Of a DNA stretch of 64,000 nucleotides, positions 35,112 through 44,690 are shown piece after piece. The stretch is from Clostridia bacterium (GTDB taxonomy: Bacteria; Bacillota; Peptococcia; DRI-13; SM3-B62): assembly GCA_018432615.1 (NCBI GenBank), contig JAHDSQ010000001.1, positions 1-64,000 of the forward strand, written 5' to 3'. A program made the translations under genes and the position numbers. Numbering within the stretch: position 1 is the stretch's first letter; every line of letters starts with the position of its first letter. A model generated the notes under the pieces. It did not search any database, was not told the origin of the DNA, and was given only the letters and a program-made list of their open reading frames with translations.

Positions 35112-35251
35112 GACACATTTTTTTCATATTGTCTTGAATTCGTGTTAATTTCCAGCATTTGTAAGCTTAGCCATGCTTTAGTAGTGTAATTGTGAGGCAT
35201 ATGTAACAATATATAGTATCAGCAGGTAACGTTTCCTTTTTGCTTTATTTG

Positions 35252-36346
35252 TTACTTCAATAAAATTTGATATAGTTCGTTTGTATTTCCTTTGGCGACT
35301 AAAAGACTGTAACTTGTGGCATCATTTGGAAGCTCGAACACTAAGTTTCCATTTTCTTTAATGCTTGGTGAAAGATCTCTGTAGTCGATATAATTATCGA
35401 TTGATAAGATTGTATCTGAATAAGGTTTAAACTCGCGGTCTTTATTATCTGTAACAACTACCCCGGGAGAAAATGAAAATGAGGTGTTGGTGGTATTCAT
35501 TAAATCAAGATTCACAATGATGAATTTTGCACCTTCTTTTGCGGATACAGGAGAGCCATATTTAGGTGCGAGTGTCTGCGCTTCGTCGACACTATTAACC
35601 TTGAGGTTTAACGTTGCGAAAGCAATTTCCTCACCAACCTGCTTTTGTATGATTGTCATATTATCTTTTTGGGCTTTTTCTAAAACAGTCGTTGATTTAT
35701 TTTCAGAGTTATCGGTGGATGTACCACCCATTGATTCGCCAATTTCCTTGCCAGCCGAAATGAAACCCGACATAAGCACATTGAGGAAGTCATCATTCAG
35801 TTCATTGATATACCATTTTTTATCGATCATTGTTAATTTCATGTCTACAACAGTATCTTTAAAAGATTCTTTGATTATTTCTTGTTGCTTTTTCATGGCA
35901 TTAATGTACATTTGCTCTGTTTCCTCATCGCTTAGTTTTGTGCCAGAAAATGCTAAGGGTATTAATTGTTGAAAAACTTCTCCAACCGTTGCTTTGAAGA
36001 GTAAGCCCCCGTCAATATGTTTTAATTCAATAGAGACGGTAGCATCATCACCTTCGATTTCTGATTTTACAATTTTATACGTTATTTTAGCTGCATTTTC
36101 TTTGAAGTAGTCAATAAAATATTTCTCCATACTGTTGTCATCGTTTTCTTTTGTTAAATTTTGAATATCTTCTTTGCTAGTAGAATTTTCAGGATTGATG
36201 AATTCTGTCATTTTAACTAAATCAAAATCTTTTGCTGCCTCAATAAATCCCGATACCGTTGTTTCTGGTTTAGGGGTTGCAGAGCATCCCATTAAGAGAA
36301 ACATGCCAATAACTAACATGCTGATAAATTTTTTCAATCTATACAC
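35252..36346 (-). CDS. Lipoprotein with C-terminal DUF4352-like domain
   Basis: The 364-residue protein has a lipobox ending at Cys21 (LLMGCS). Residues ~28-200 form an alpha/beta domain with similarity in style to DUF4878/DUF5105 lipoproteins (helices plus a beta sheet, KITYKIVKSEIEGDDATVSI). The C-terminal ~120 residues match the DUF4352 telokin-like beta sandwich (GAKFIIVNLDLMNTT, then VFELPNDATSYSLLVAKG). It is exported and membrane-anchored. The function is unknown. No operon partner is seen. Confidence 0.85.
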   Translation of the reverse strand: MYRLKKFISMLVIGMFLLMGCSATPKPETTVSGFIEAAKDFDLVKMTEFINPENSTSKEDIQNLTKENDDNSMEKYFIDYFKENAAKITYKIVKSEIEGDDATVSIELKHIDGGLLFKATVGEVFQQLIPLAFSGTKLSDEETEQMYINAMKKQQEIIKESFKDTVVDMKLTMIDKKWYINELNDDFLNVLMSGFISAGKEIGESMGGTSTDNSENKSTTVLEKAQKDNMTIIQKQVGEEIAFATLNLKVNSVDEAQTLAPKYGSPVSAKEGAKFIIVNLDLMNTTNTSFSFSPGVVVTDNKDREFKPYSDTILSIDNYIDYRDLSPSIKENGNLVFELPNDATSYSLLVAKGNTNELYQILLK

Positions 36347-36384
36347 TCCTATAATTTATATTATTTAATATTTTAGTTGTAACT

Positions 36385-36545
36385 CAGTTAACATCACTAA
36401 TCCCATTATACCAAAACAAACGCAAGAACCCACACAAAAAGCCCTGGACATGTCCAGGGCTTTTTGACAATTCGCAAACTAAACCTGATTTTTGTAAGCA
36501 ATAATATCTCCTTCTTTTTCTGCAACATTGAAGGGTTTCTGTTTC
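36385..36545. repeat. Direct repeat copy 1 (integrase 3' end plus terminator)
   Basis: About 160 bp are closely similar, in the same orientation, to 48577-48740. The repeat includes a shared CATTATACCAAAACAAA block, the GCCCTGGACATGTCCAGGGC hairpin (36436-36465) and the last ~20 codons of an integrase. The two copies flank a 12.2-kb segment. Confidence 0.75.
36436..36465. terminator. Perfect palindromic terminator
   Basis: A 15-bp perfect palindrome (AAAAAGCCCTGGACA with its complement) carries T/A runs at both ends. It terminates the integrase remnant on the minus strand and possibly the other strand too. Confidence 0.85.
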
Positions 36546-36800
36546 CCCAAAAGCATGTCCAGCTTGTTTATAGTTTCATCCTGTATTTCCACTAAAACGT
36601 GAGCATAAATATCGCCGGTGATACGAATCAAACTGTGGCCCGCATGTCAGAAAAAACCTTAAGAGAAATACCCTCAACAAGCAACATTGTGGCAAAACCG
36701 TGACGAAGATCGTGGAAGTAGATGTTTGGGACATCATCCAGAGATACCACCGGACGATGAAAGTGCCGTGCAGAAGTGCGTTCCTTTTCGATCTGTATTT
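36479..36800 (-). pseudogene. C-terminal remnant of a tyrosine recombinase (phage-type integrase)
   Basis: The minus strand encodes NIYFHDLRHGFATMLLVEGI, which contains the catalytic HxxR box. After a frameshift near 36646 it continues GHSLIRITGDIYAHVLVEIQ, which includes the GH box and the region of the catalytic tyrosine (IYAHV). The tail ends YKNQV. The N-terminal two-thirds of the gene, including the first catalytic arginine, are missing. It marks a former integrative element. Confidence 0.85.
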
Positions 36801-36814
36801 ATCTGCTAGAGGAA

Positions 36815-36837
36815 AAGGAAAAAGCCCCGGCAGGGGC
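36815..36837 (-). terminator. Terminator of the RelE/AbrB pair
   Basis: On the minus strand GCCCC-TGCC-GGGGC is followed by TTTTTCC, starting only 6 bp past the RelE stop codon. Confidence 0.8.
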
Positions 36838-36842
36838 GTTTG

Positions 36843-37139
36843 TTAAAGGGATTTCATGTAACGTTTGAGTTCTTTATAAAAGTTCTCCCTTGTGCCGGCT
36901 AGGAGGACCACAATGACCTTGTCGTCAGCCGCAATGATTGTATAAGCCAGCTCATAATTAATCTTATTGTGGTAAATATCGCAACTATACACACCAGACA
37001 AATCACCGGTTTTCGGCACGCCATAATAGGGGTCTTCCAAAAGACGATCGATTGTATTTTGGAATTTTTGTTTCAGATGTTTGTCTCTAAGTTTTTTAAT
37101 AAAGTGGGCGGCAGGAGGCAGAATACGCAAATCATACAT
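36843..37139 (-). CDS. RelE/ParE-type toxin
   Basis: The 98-residue protein has the RelE-fold pattern: ILPPAAHFIKKLRDKHLK at the start, LLEDPYYGVPKTGDLSGVYS in the middle, and a C-terminal strand VIVVLLAGTRENFYKELKRY with basic and aromatic residues. RelE toxins cut mRNA on the ribosome, while ParE relatives poison gyrase. The pattern is closer to RelE. The gene follows its likely antitoxin by 2 bp and is ended by its own terminator. Confidence 0.88.
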   Translation of the reverse strand: MYDLRILPPAAHFIKKLRDKHLKQKFQNTIDRLLEDPYYGVPKTGDLSGVYSCDIYHNKINYELAYTIIAADDKVIVVLLAGTRENFYKELKRYMKSL

Positions 37140-37141
37140 TT

Positions 37142-37480
37142 TTAATCCTCCCGGATAAAAACATCTTCGTAAGTAGAACTTGGCCGTTGTCCTTTCACTG
37201 CAAGACTGGCTTCTTCCAAGAGGCGCTCAACAGCCGGACGTATATTGCGTCGCGTTTTCTTGAATTTTTCCAATAGCTTTTCACCAGATAAACCTTGTGC
37301 GATCAAATCGGCCAGGATCTCTTCATCGAATTCCCCATCAGCATCCCTAACAGGACGAATCACGAGGCTATTGTTGTGCAGATAGCATTCTACTTCATTT
37401 CCGATGCCTATTGTATTAAAAAACTCAATAGGGATAGTGATTTGGCGCTTGGGGGATACAGCTATTCTCTTCTTTAACAT
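37142..37480 (-). CDS. AbrB/MazE-type antitoxin
   Basis: From the ATG at 37480 the protein has 112 residues. It begins with an AbrB-like swapped-hairpin domain (KKRIAVSPKRQITIPIEFFN) and continues with a helical C-terminus that would bind the toxin. Another ATG two codons upstream (37486) is closer to GAGGAG. Longer upstream frames lack support. Pairing of an AbrB-type antitoxin with a RelE-type toxin is known but less common than RelB/RelE. Confidence 0.85.
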   Translation of the reverse strand: MLKKRIAVSPKRQITIPIEFFNTIGIGNEVECYLHNNSLVIRPVRDADGEFDEEILADLIAQGLSGEKLLEKFKKTRRNIRPAVERLLEEASLAVKGQRPSSTYEDVFIRED

Positions 37481-37552
37481 ATTCATTCGCTCCTCGTTTA
37501 TTTGCGCATTTCCTATCAAAATATCTTTGAAATAATAATAGCAAAGAAACAA

Positions 37553-37885
37553 AGAAGAAGCAAGATAAATACCAATAAAAGGTAGTAAATAACAATTTCC
37601 GGAGGTTTAAAAAAGCACCACTACTTATTGCCCGGAAAAGAGGCGAGAGCATTTTGCCTGCAGCAAATGTGTGCTGAAACTAATTTATTTTAGCAAATTA
37701 GCATTTAACGGAAGGAAACAGGGGTACTTCCTGATGCCTTTGAATATCTCCAAATTGAATACTGGAAGAGCAAATATATTGCCTTCCTACTAGTATGAAA
37801 ACTGCAGGAAAACAGGGTGAACATATGGAATTAACTTAAGGTATTAATTTCGACATTTTACAACACAGATAAGAAAGGAAAAACT
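37553..37885. other. Non-coding stretch before the type I R-M operon
   Basis: No gene is evident. AAGAAAGGAAAAACT before 37886 is the hsdM ribosome binding region. The rest is AT-rich and holds no clear repeat. Confidence 0.4.
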
Positions 37886-39478
37886 ATGGCGGATAACAGA
37901 AAAGAACAAGAACGCGCGGAGTTGCACCGTACCATATGGAATATTGCGAACGATTTGCGAGGAAGTGTAGATGGTTGGGATTTTAAACAGTATGTTCTAG
38001 GAATGTTATTTTACCGTTACATATCGGAGAATATTACCGCCTATATCAATGCCACGGAACATGAAGCCGGAGATACAGCTTTTGATTATGCCAAGATTTC
38101 CGATCGCGACGCAGAACAGGCACGCGAAGATTTGGTCAAGACAAAAGGCTTCTTCATATTACCCGGTGAGTTGTTTGGGAACGTTCTCCTTCGTGCCAAG
38201 GATGACGAAAACCTGAATGAAACTCTGGAACACGTTTTTACTAACATTGAAGAATCCGCACAAGGAACAGACAGCGAGGATAATTTCAAAGGCCTCTTTG
38301 ATGATATCGACGTTAACAGTAATAAGCTGGGCGGCACTGTGGCCAAGCGCAACGAAAAGCTGGTCAAGCTGATGAACAGCGTTTCTGAAATGAAACTCGG
38401 CGATTACAAGGATAATACAATTGATGCGTTCGGAGATGCTTACGAATTTTTGATGGGCATGTACGCCTCTAACGCAGGTAAAAGTGGTGGTGAATATTTC
38501 ACACCGCAGGAAGTATCCGAACTGCTCACATGTCTTGCCTTAGTGGGAAAAACTGAAGTTAACAAAGTCTATGACCCGGCCTGTGGTTCCGGCTCGTTGT
38601 TATTGAAGTCTGCAAAGATCCTTGGTAAAGAAAATGTGCGTCTGGGTTTCTTTGGACAGGAAATTAACATTACCACTTATAACCTGTGCCGCATCAACAT
38701 GTTCCTGCATGATATTGATTATGACAAATTTGATATAGCTCTTGGCGACACATTGATCGACCCTTTGCACTGGGATGATGAACCATTTGAGGTCATCGTT
38801 TCCAATCCGCCTTACTCTATCAAGTGGAAGGGTGACAGCGATCCGATTCTGATTAACGATCCTCGCTTTTCCCCTGCGGGAGTGCTTGCGCCAAAATCCA
38901 AAGCGGACCTTGCTTTTATTATGCATAGCCTTTCATGGCTGGCGACAAACGGAGCAGCGGCAATTGTATGCTTCCCAGGCGTAATGTACCGTGGCGGTGC
39001 AGAAAAGAAAATCAGGCAATACCTGATTGATAACAACTATATCGATTGCGTGATTCAATTACCGTCTAACCTGTTTTTCGGTACCAGCATTGCTACCTGC
39101 ATTATGGTGCTGAAAAAATCAAAATCGGAGAACAGCACTCTTTTTATCGATGCATCAAAGGAATGTGTGAAGGTTACAAATAACAATAAGCTGACACAGG
39201 AAAATATTGAAAACATACTAAATGCCTTTAAAACAAGAAAGGATATCGGGTATTTTGCCAGACTTGTACCAAACAGCGAAATTGCCGAGCGGGATTACAA
39301 TCTTTCTGTATCTACCTATGTGGAGCAGGAGGACACCAGGGAGAAGATCGATATTGTAGCCTTAAATGCCGAGATAGAAAAAATCGTGGCACGGGAACAG
39401 GTTTTACGTGACGAGATTGCCAAGATCATCGCGGAAATCGAGCTGCCTGCCGGCAGGCAGGGGTGGTCAAATGAGTAG
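37886..39478 (+). CDS. hsdM: Type I restriction-modification methyltransferase subunit HsdM
   Basis: The 530-residue protein has the N-terminal HsdM helical domain ([20 protein letters not shown]), a SAM-binding motif [11 protein letters not shown] at about 231 and the catalytic motif NPPYSIKW at about 308. It methylates adenine in the bipartite site chosen by HsdS. The EcoR124-like (type IC) pattern is seen. Near the C-terminus (codons 520-525) an 18-bp palindrome encodes LPAGRQ, which looks like an insertion. The gene overlaps hsdS by 8 bp. Confidence 0.97.
   Translation: MADNRKEQERAELHRTIWNIANDLRGSVDGWDFKQYVLGMLFYRYISENITAYINATEHEAGDTAFDYAKISDRDAEQAREDLVKTKGFFILPGELFGNVLLRAKDDENLNETLEHVFTNIEESAQGTDSEDNFKGLFDDIDVNSNKLGGTVAKRNEKLVKLMNSVSEMKLGDYKDNTIDAFGDAYEFLMGMYASNAGKSGGEYFTPQEVSELLTCLALVGKTEVNKVYDPACGSGSLLLKSAKILGKENVRLGFFGQEINITTYNLCRINMFLHDIDYDKFDIALGDTLIDPLHWDDEPFEVIVSNPPYSIKWKGDSDPILINDPRFSPAGVLAPKSKADLAFIMHSLSWLATNGAAAIVCFPGVMYRGGAEKKIRQYLIDNNYIDCVIQLPSNLFFGTSIATCIMVLKKSKSENSTLFIDASKECVKVTNNNKLTQENIENILNAFKTRKDIGYFARLVPNSEIAERDYNLSVSTYVEQEDTREKIDIVALNAEIEKIVAREQVLRDEIAKIIAEIELPAGRQGWSNE
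39443..39460. repeat. 18-bp in-frame palindrome (LPAGRQ), copy 1
   Basis: CTGCCTGCCGGCAGGCAG is a perfect palindrome falling exactly on six hsdM codons. It ends 10 bp before the hsdS ATG, so a hairpin here could affect hsdS translation. A near-identical copy lies in hsdR at 41081-41098. Confidence 0.9.
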
Positions 39479-40661
39479 GCTGGAAGAATTGATTAAAGAG
39501 CTTTGCCCGAATGGGGTGGAATATAAAAAGATAAAAGAAGTTTATAAAAGGCTTAAGGGTACACCTATCACCGCAGGAAAAATGAAGGAAATTGATAATC
39601 CTAATGGTGAAATCAAAATCTTTGCGGGTGGGAAAACTGTAATAAATGCAATGGAACACGATATTCCAAAAGCAAATATTACAAGAGTCCCAGCAGTATT
39701 GATACAGTCCAGAGGGGTAATTGATGCTGTTTATTATGATAAGCCATTTACATTTAAAAATGAAATGTGGGCATATACGTCAGATAGCGCAATAGCGGTG
39801 AAATATTTATATTATGTACTTAAGAATAGCATCTCACATTTTAGAGAAGCGGCATCAGGTATGGGTTCGTTACCACAGATTTCTCTACGAATTACAGAAG
39901 AATTCGTTATCCCCCTTCCGCCGCTACCTGTGCAGCAAGAAATTGTCCGAATACTGGACAATTTCACAGAGCTTACAGCAGAGCTTACAGCAGAGCTTAC
40001 AGCAGAGCTTACAGCACGGAAAAAGCAATATGTGTATTATAGGAACCACCTTCTGACATTCGGAGATGTTGTGCCTATGACTACGTTGGGGGAGGTATCA
40101 AAAAAGACCTATTCCGGTGGTACACCACTTGCAAATAATGCCGAATATTATGGCGGTGATATTCCTTGGCTTCGTACACAAGAGGTGCGTTTTGTGGATA
40201 TTTATGACACAGAAATACGAATAACTCCAGCGGCGCTAAAAAATTCAGCCGCAAAATGGATACCGGAAAATTGTGTTATTATAGCAATTTCTGGGGCGAC
40301 TGCAGGAAGATCCGCTATTAATAAGATTCCCTTGACTACTAATCAACACTGTTGCTGTTTAGAAATCAACTCTCAAAAAGCAAACTATCGCTATGTTTTT
40401 CATTGGGTAAACAGCCAATACGAAAAATTAAAAGCACTTGGTCAAGGCGCACGATCAGACTTAAATCCAGGTATTATCAAAAGCTATCCTATTCCTTTAC
40501 CATCCCTTTCAGAACAAGAACGCATCGTTGCCATTCTCGATCGCTTTGACGCCCTATGCAACGATCTAACCAGTGGTCTCCCTGCTGAAATCGAAGCCCG
40601 GCGCAAGCAGTATGAATATTACCGCGACAAGCTACTCACCTTTAAGGAGGCGACGGCATGA
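39471..40661 (+). CDS. hsdS: Type I restriction-modification specificity subunit HsdS
   Basis: The 396-residue protein has two target-recognition domains (~1-150 and ~205-345) and two conserved helical regions ([20 protein letters not shown] and [20 protein letters not shown]). It selects the two halves of a bipartite DNA site. Between TRD1 and TRD2 a TAEL repeat ([19 protein letters not shown]) forms the spacer helix, as in EcoR124I, where repeat number sets the gap length of the recognised site. The start at 39471 overlaps hsdM and is preferred over the open frame from 39408. Confidence 0.95.
   Translation: MSRLEELIKELCPNGVEYKKIKEVYKRLKGTPITAGKMKEIDNPNGEIKIFAGGKTVINAMEHDIPKANITRVPAVLIQSRGVIDAVYYDKPFTFKNEMWAYTSDSAIAVKYLYYVLKNSISHFREAASGMGSLPQISLRITEEFVIPLPPLPVQQEIVRILDNFTELTAELTAELTAELTARKKQYVYYRNHLLTFGDVVPMTTLGEVSKKTYSGGTPLANNAEYYGGDIPWLRTQEVRFVDIYDTEIRITPAALKNSAAKWIPENCVIIAISGATAGRSAINKIPLTTNQHCCCLEINSQKANYRYVFHWVNSQYEKLKALGQGARSDLNPGIIKSYPIPLPSLSEQERIVAILDRFDALCNDLTSGLPAEIEARRKQYEYYRDKLLTFKEATA
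39969..40016 (+). repeat. 12-bp tandem repeat x4 in hsdS (TAEL repeat)
   Basis: Four exact copies of GAGCTTACAGCA are followed by a diverged base run. Identity at the DNA level shows they are recent or prone to slippage. Copy-number change would alter HsdS spacing and thus DNA specificity. Confidence 0.95.
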
Positions 40662-43600
40662 GTACATACAACATCGTCGCAAGCACCGACGAAGCTACTG
40701 TTGTTGCCGAATATTTAGCTGAATACAACGTCCGCTCTGAAAAATACCAAAGCGAGGCAGAGCTCGAGCACGAATTTATCCGTCTGCTGGCTTCGCAGGG
40801 CTATGAATACCTGACAATCCACAATGAAGCTGCATTGATAGCGAATCTGCGCAGGCAGCTTGAGCTACTCAATGGTCTCACCTTTACGGATGGCGAATGG
40901 GACAGGTTTTTCAAGGAATGTATTGCCAATACCAATGAAAGCATTGTGGAGAAGACTAGAAAGATTCAGGATGATCATGTACAGATTCTGCGCCGTGAAG
41001 ATGGGACGACCAAGAACATCTACCTCCTTGATAAGAAGAACATCCACAACAACCGTCTGCAGGTTATCAACCAGTACGCCGTGCCTGCCGGCAGGCAGGA
41101 GGAAAAAGGCGGTAAGCATGAAACACGGTATGATGTGACAATACTCGTCAACGGGCTACCCCTTGTCCATGTTGAGCTGAAACGTCGCGGAATTGCTATC
41201 CGCGAAGCCTTCAATCAGATCAACCGCTACCATCGCGACAGCTTTTGGGCTTCGTCGGGCTTATTTGAGTATGTACAGGTTTTCGTAATTTCTAACGGCA
41301 CTCATACAAAGTACTATAGCAACACCACCAGGAATGCCCATATTAGAGAGCAAAACAGCAGCGAACGCCGAAAGAGCAAGAAAACCAGCAACAGCTTTGA
41401 GTTTACCAGCTTTTGGGCTGATGCAAACAATAAAGTCATCGCTGACCTTGTGGATTTCACCAGAACGTTTTTCGCCAAACATACCCTTTTAAATGTTCTG
41501 ACCAAGTATTGTGTTTTCACATCCGAGGAACTGTTGCTTGCCATGCGACCATATCAAATCGCTGCTGCGGAACGTATATTGTCTCGTGTTGGGGTTGCAG
41601 CTAATTATAAGAGGATGGGAACAACAGACGCAGGGGGATATATTTGGCACACAACCGGCTCCGGCAAAACATTGACCAGCTTTAAAACAGCACAATTGGT
41701 TTCTGCCTTGCCCTATATTGACAAGGTATTGTTTGTTGTTGACCGAAAAGATCTAGACTATCAGACGATGAAAGAATATGATCGTTTTGAAAAGGGTGCG
41801 GCAAACGGAAATACATCCACGAGGGTTCTCCAACGACAACTGGAGGATAAAAACGAAAAAGGCAATCCTCACGAATACAAAATCATCGTAACAACGATTC
41901 AAAAGCTGGACGTATTTATCCGTAAAAACAAACGGCACGATATATATAAAAAGCATGTTGTACTGATTTTCGATGAGTGTCACCGTTCTCAGTTTGGCAA
42001 TATGCACCGGGCTATCACGAAGAGTTTTAAGAATTATCATATCTTCGGCTTTACCGGAACACCGATTTTTGCCGCAAATGCCGCCTCAAGTGGTAATCCA
42101 CTGATGCGGACAACCGAGCAGGCTTTTGGCGAAAAGCTCCACACCTACACGATTGTGGATGCTATTAATGACGGAAATGTATTGCCTTTCAGGATAGATT
42201 TTATCAATACTATCAAAATGCCGGACCACATTGATGATAAAAAAGTATATAGCATAGACCGTGAAAAAGCCTTGGCGGATCCGCAACGAGTCAGTGAAAT
42301 AGTTGAATATGTTCTCGAGCACTTTGATCAGAAGACAAAGCGGAACAATTACTATATATTTACTGCCAAATGGGAGGAATCCGACAAGCATAATCCCAAG
42401 ACGATGGTAGAAAAGCGTGAAACAAGGCGTGTGGCTGGTTTTAATTCCATATTTGCCGTTGCCTCCATCCCAATGGCTATCAGGTACTATGGTGAGTTTA
42501 AAAAGCAAATAGCGAAAATGGGTCGTAACCTCACCATAGCAACCATTTTCAGTTTTAGTGCAAATGAGGAAGAACCAGATGGGTTGTTGCCTGATGAAGA
42601 CTTTAATATAGAGAATCTTGATCAGAGCTCCCGGGATTTTCTTGAAGGGGCTATCAGGGATTACAATGCGACCTTTAACACAAATTACGATACTTCCTCT
42701 GAAAAATTTCAGAATTACTATAAAGACCTTTCTCTTCGTGTAAAGAATCGGGAGATTGACTTGTTGATTGTTGTAAATATGTTCCTGACAGGTTTTGATG
42801 CAACTACTCTCAACACGCTTTGGGTAGACAAAAATCTGAGACAGCATGGACTGATTCAGGCTTTTTCCAGGACAAACCGGATTCTTAACAGCGTCAAAAC
42901 CTTTGGCAACATCGTATGTTTTCGTGATTTGAAAGAAGAAACGGATAAGGCCATTGCCCTTTTCGGCAATAAAGATGCTGGCGGTATTGTACTGTTGAAA
43001 ACCTATGAAGAATACTATAACGGCTATGATGAAAAAGGTGAGTACAAGCCGGGTTATGAAGAGTTAATCAGAAAACTTATTTCCCAATATCCTCTGGGAC
43101 AAGCTATTATCGGTGAAGAATCACAAAAGGGGTTCATCCGATTGTATGGGTTGATATTAAGGTTGCGCAACATTCTATCTTCTTTCGATGAGTTTGCAGG
43201 AAATGAAATTCTGTCCGAGCGTGATTTTCAGGATTATCAGAGTGTTTATATCGATCTGTATCAGGAATATCGGAAAGGCACCGATGGTGATAAGGAAACT
43301 ATCAACGATGATATTGTTTTCGAAATTGAGCTTATCAGGCAGATTGAGGTCAATATTGACTATATCCTGATGCTTGTAGCGAAATACCAGGAATCCAACT
43401 GCAAGGATAAAAATATTCTCACGACTATCGATAAAGCCATTAATGCAAGTATTGAGCTTCGCAGTAAGAAAGAGCTTATCGAGCGTTTCATAGAACAGGT
43501 CAACATTTCTACAAAAGTCGATGAAGATTGGCGTACATTCTTAAATGAGCACAGGGAAGCGGATATCATAGCCATTATTGAAGAAGAAAAATTAAAGCCG

Positions 43601-43786
43601 GAGGAAACGCGACGTTTTATGGAAAATGCCTTCCGAGACGGCTTACTGAAGACCACAGGCACAGCTGTTGATAGAATAATGCCCCCTGTTTCACGCTTTT
43701 CCAATAGCGGTCGACAAAGAAAAAAGCAAAGTATTATTGAGAAGCTAATGAAATTCTTTGAGAAATATGCAGGGCTGGTCTATTGA
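40658..43786 (+). CDS. hsdR: Type I restriction endonuclease/translocase subunit HsdR
   Basis: The 1042-residue protein has an N-terminal nuclease domain with the PD-(D/E)xK-type motif YDVTILVNGLPLVHVELKRR (~155-175), and an SF2 helicase motor with Walker A HTTGSGKT (~332) and DECHRS (~438). Helicase motif VI is seen at QAFSRTNR. It translocates DNA and cuts unmethylated sites at a distance. It is similar in style to type IC enzymes. A VPAGRQE segment near residue 142 is the second 18-bp palindrome insert, located in a loop just before the nuclease motif. The gene overlaps hsdS by 4 bp and all catalytic motifs are intact. Confidence 0.97.
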   Translation: MSTYNIVASTDEATVVAEYLAEYNVRSEKYQSEAELEHEFIRLLASQGYEYLTIHNEAALIANLRRQLELLNGLTFTDGEWDRFFKECIANTNESIVEKTRKIQDDHVQILRREDGTTKNIYLLDKKNIHNNRLQVINQYAVPAGRQEEKGGKHETRYDVTILVNGLPLVHVELKRRGIAIREAFNQINRYHRDSFWASSGLFEYVQVFVISNGTHTKYYSNTTRNAHIREQNSSERRKSKKTSNSFEFTSFWADANNKVIADLVDFTRTFFAKHTLLNVLTKYCVFTSEELLLAMRPYQIAAAERILSRVGVAANYKRMGTTDAGGYIWHTTGSGKTLTSFKTAQLVSALPYIDKVLFVVDRKDLDYQTMKEYDRFEKGAANGNTSTRVLQRQLEDKNEKGNPHEYKIIVTTIQKLDVFIRKNKRHDIYKKHVVLIFDECHRSQFGNMHRAITKSFKNYHIFGFTGTPIFAANAASSGNPLMRTTEQAFGEKLHTYTIVDAINDGNVLPFRIDFINTIKMPDHIDDKKVYSIDREKALADPQRVSEIVEYVLEHFDQKTKRNNYYIFTAKWEESDKHNPKTMVEKRETRRVAGFNSIFAVASIPMAIRYYGEFKKQIAKMGRNLTIATIFSFSANEEEPDGLLPDEDFNIENLDQSSRDFLEGAIRDYNATFNTNYDTSSEKFQNYYKDLSLRVKNREIDLLIVVNMFLTGFDATTLNTLWVDKNLRQHGLIQAFSRTNRILNSVKTFGNIVCFRDLKEETDKAIALFGNKDAGGIVLLKTYEEYYNGYDEKGEYKPGYEELIRKLISQYPLGQAIIGEESQKGFIRLYGLILRLRNILSSFDEFAGNEILSERDFQDYQSVYIDLYQEYRKGTDGDKETINDDIVFEIELIRQIEVNIDYILMLVAKYQESNCKDKNILTTIDKAINASIELRSKKELIERFIEQVNISTKVDEDWRTFLNEHREADIIAIIEEEKLKPEETRRFMENAFRDGLLKTTGTAVDRIMPPVSRFSNSGRQRKKQSIIEKLMKFFEKYAGLVY
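41081..41098. repeat. 18-bp in-frame palindrome (VPAGRQ), copy 2
   Basis: It is identical to the hsdM copy except for the first base (G instead of C), with a perfect 16-bp palindrome at 41082-41097. It is read in the same phase and gives the same PAGRQ peptide. Confidence 0.9.
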
Positions 43787-43800
43787 TAATCAGGCAAACA

Positions 43801-43830
43801 AAAAGGAGACGATTTCGCCTCCTTTTCGTT
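43801..43830 (+). terminator. Terminator of the hsd operon
   Basis: AAAAGGAG (43801-43808) pairs with CTCCTTTT (43819-43826), followed by a T-rich tail, 15 bp after the hsdR stop. A similar hairpin occurs after tRNA-Thr at 49385-49410. Confidence 0.8.
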
Positions 43831-44171
43831 TGGGATTTTGCCATCTGAAAAATATTTACATCTTTGTAGTCTCAGCATCAATGGAGATGGTTGTTCATCA
43901 GGTATTATCAACGCATCATTAATTCCACTCCTTCGCAATAGCCGTGACCAATAGGCCGATTGGATATATCTTTTATCGCCATATACCCGCTGAATTTATT
44001 GAGTATTCCGGAATTTAAGTTCTTGGTTCAAAGACTTTCAATACTCCGTCCTTTCTTTGTAGAGAACTGGCAACCTGCAAAGACCTGCTTTTAAAGACCA
44101 CGTTATTTCATTTTAAAACCATAATCTCACCGCATCTTAAACCCGTATTGATATGTAGTATAAGCTAACTT
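43831..44171. other. Non-coding stretch after hsdR
   Basis: No credible gene was found. The minus strand carries short frames (for example DEQPSPLMLRLQR) that might be decay products, but I cannot assign them. Confidence 0.35.
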
Positions 44172-44648
44172 CTAGAAAGTGTCCTCAAAAGCACTGGCCT
44201 TAATTAGCAGAGCTTTTTCTCTGCCGCCGCCAACAGAGATGCGAAAATATTTTTCGTTTTTCGCTCGACTGATTGTGAAAGAACCGTGTGTTAAGGTCAG
44301 GACTTCTTGGATATCTTTCTTGTTAAGAACAGCCAGTTCACTTTTGTATAGGGGTTCAGTGATACAAACCAAGGCGAGGGACAGGTTTTTGCAATTCTGA
44401 AAATAGTTTTCGATACTCCGCAATTCTTTTTCAGTGAAATTAAACTGCCAGCTACTGTAGTCTTTCTTTTTGCCTTTTTGAATTTTTTTGCGGTATTTAA
44501 TATAGAGCCTCGTATCAAATTTATCTGCATATAAATCATAAACCTGGCTGTCGTCGTCACCCTCTACCAATGCCGGCCTGAAGTGTTTGTTTAATAACTT
44601 GGAAAGCACTGCTCCGTAATAAAAGTCTTCAGAATTTAATTTTGACAT
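44172..44648 (-). CDS. Protein of unknown function, pair member 1
   Basis: The 158-residue protein is soluble and mixed alpha/beta. It starts MSKLNSEDFYYGAVLSKLLN and has a basic middle (KYRKKIQKGKKKDYSSWQFN). A strand-rich end has SELAVLNKKDIQEVLTLTHG. I recognise no family. GGGGGAAA precedes the ATG. It lies 42 bp downstream of another unknown gene on the same strand, and the two probably form a small operon between the R-M system and the DUF89 genes. Confidence 0.75.
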   Translation of the reverse strand: MSKLNSEDFYYGAVLSKLLNKHFRPALVEGDDDSQVYDLYADKFDTRLYIKYRKKIQKGKKKDYSSWQFNFTEKELRSIENYFQNCKNLSLALVCITEPLYKSELAVLNKKDIQEVLTLTHGSFTISRAKNEKYFRISVGGGREKALLIKASAFEDTF

Positions 44649-44690
44649 GTTAATTTCCCCCTTCTAAATATTATTTCTTTTACTTTCGTG

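Noticed and set aside
36843-37480. Calling the RelE/AbrB pair a MazEF system
   Set aside because: The toxin has RelE/ParE-type sequence features rather than the MazF fold, even though the antitoxin is MazE/AbrB-like.
42086-42847. 253-codon minus-strand frame inside hsdR
   Set aside because: It lies wholly opposite conserved helicase motifs of hsdR, and no family or ribosome binding site supports it.
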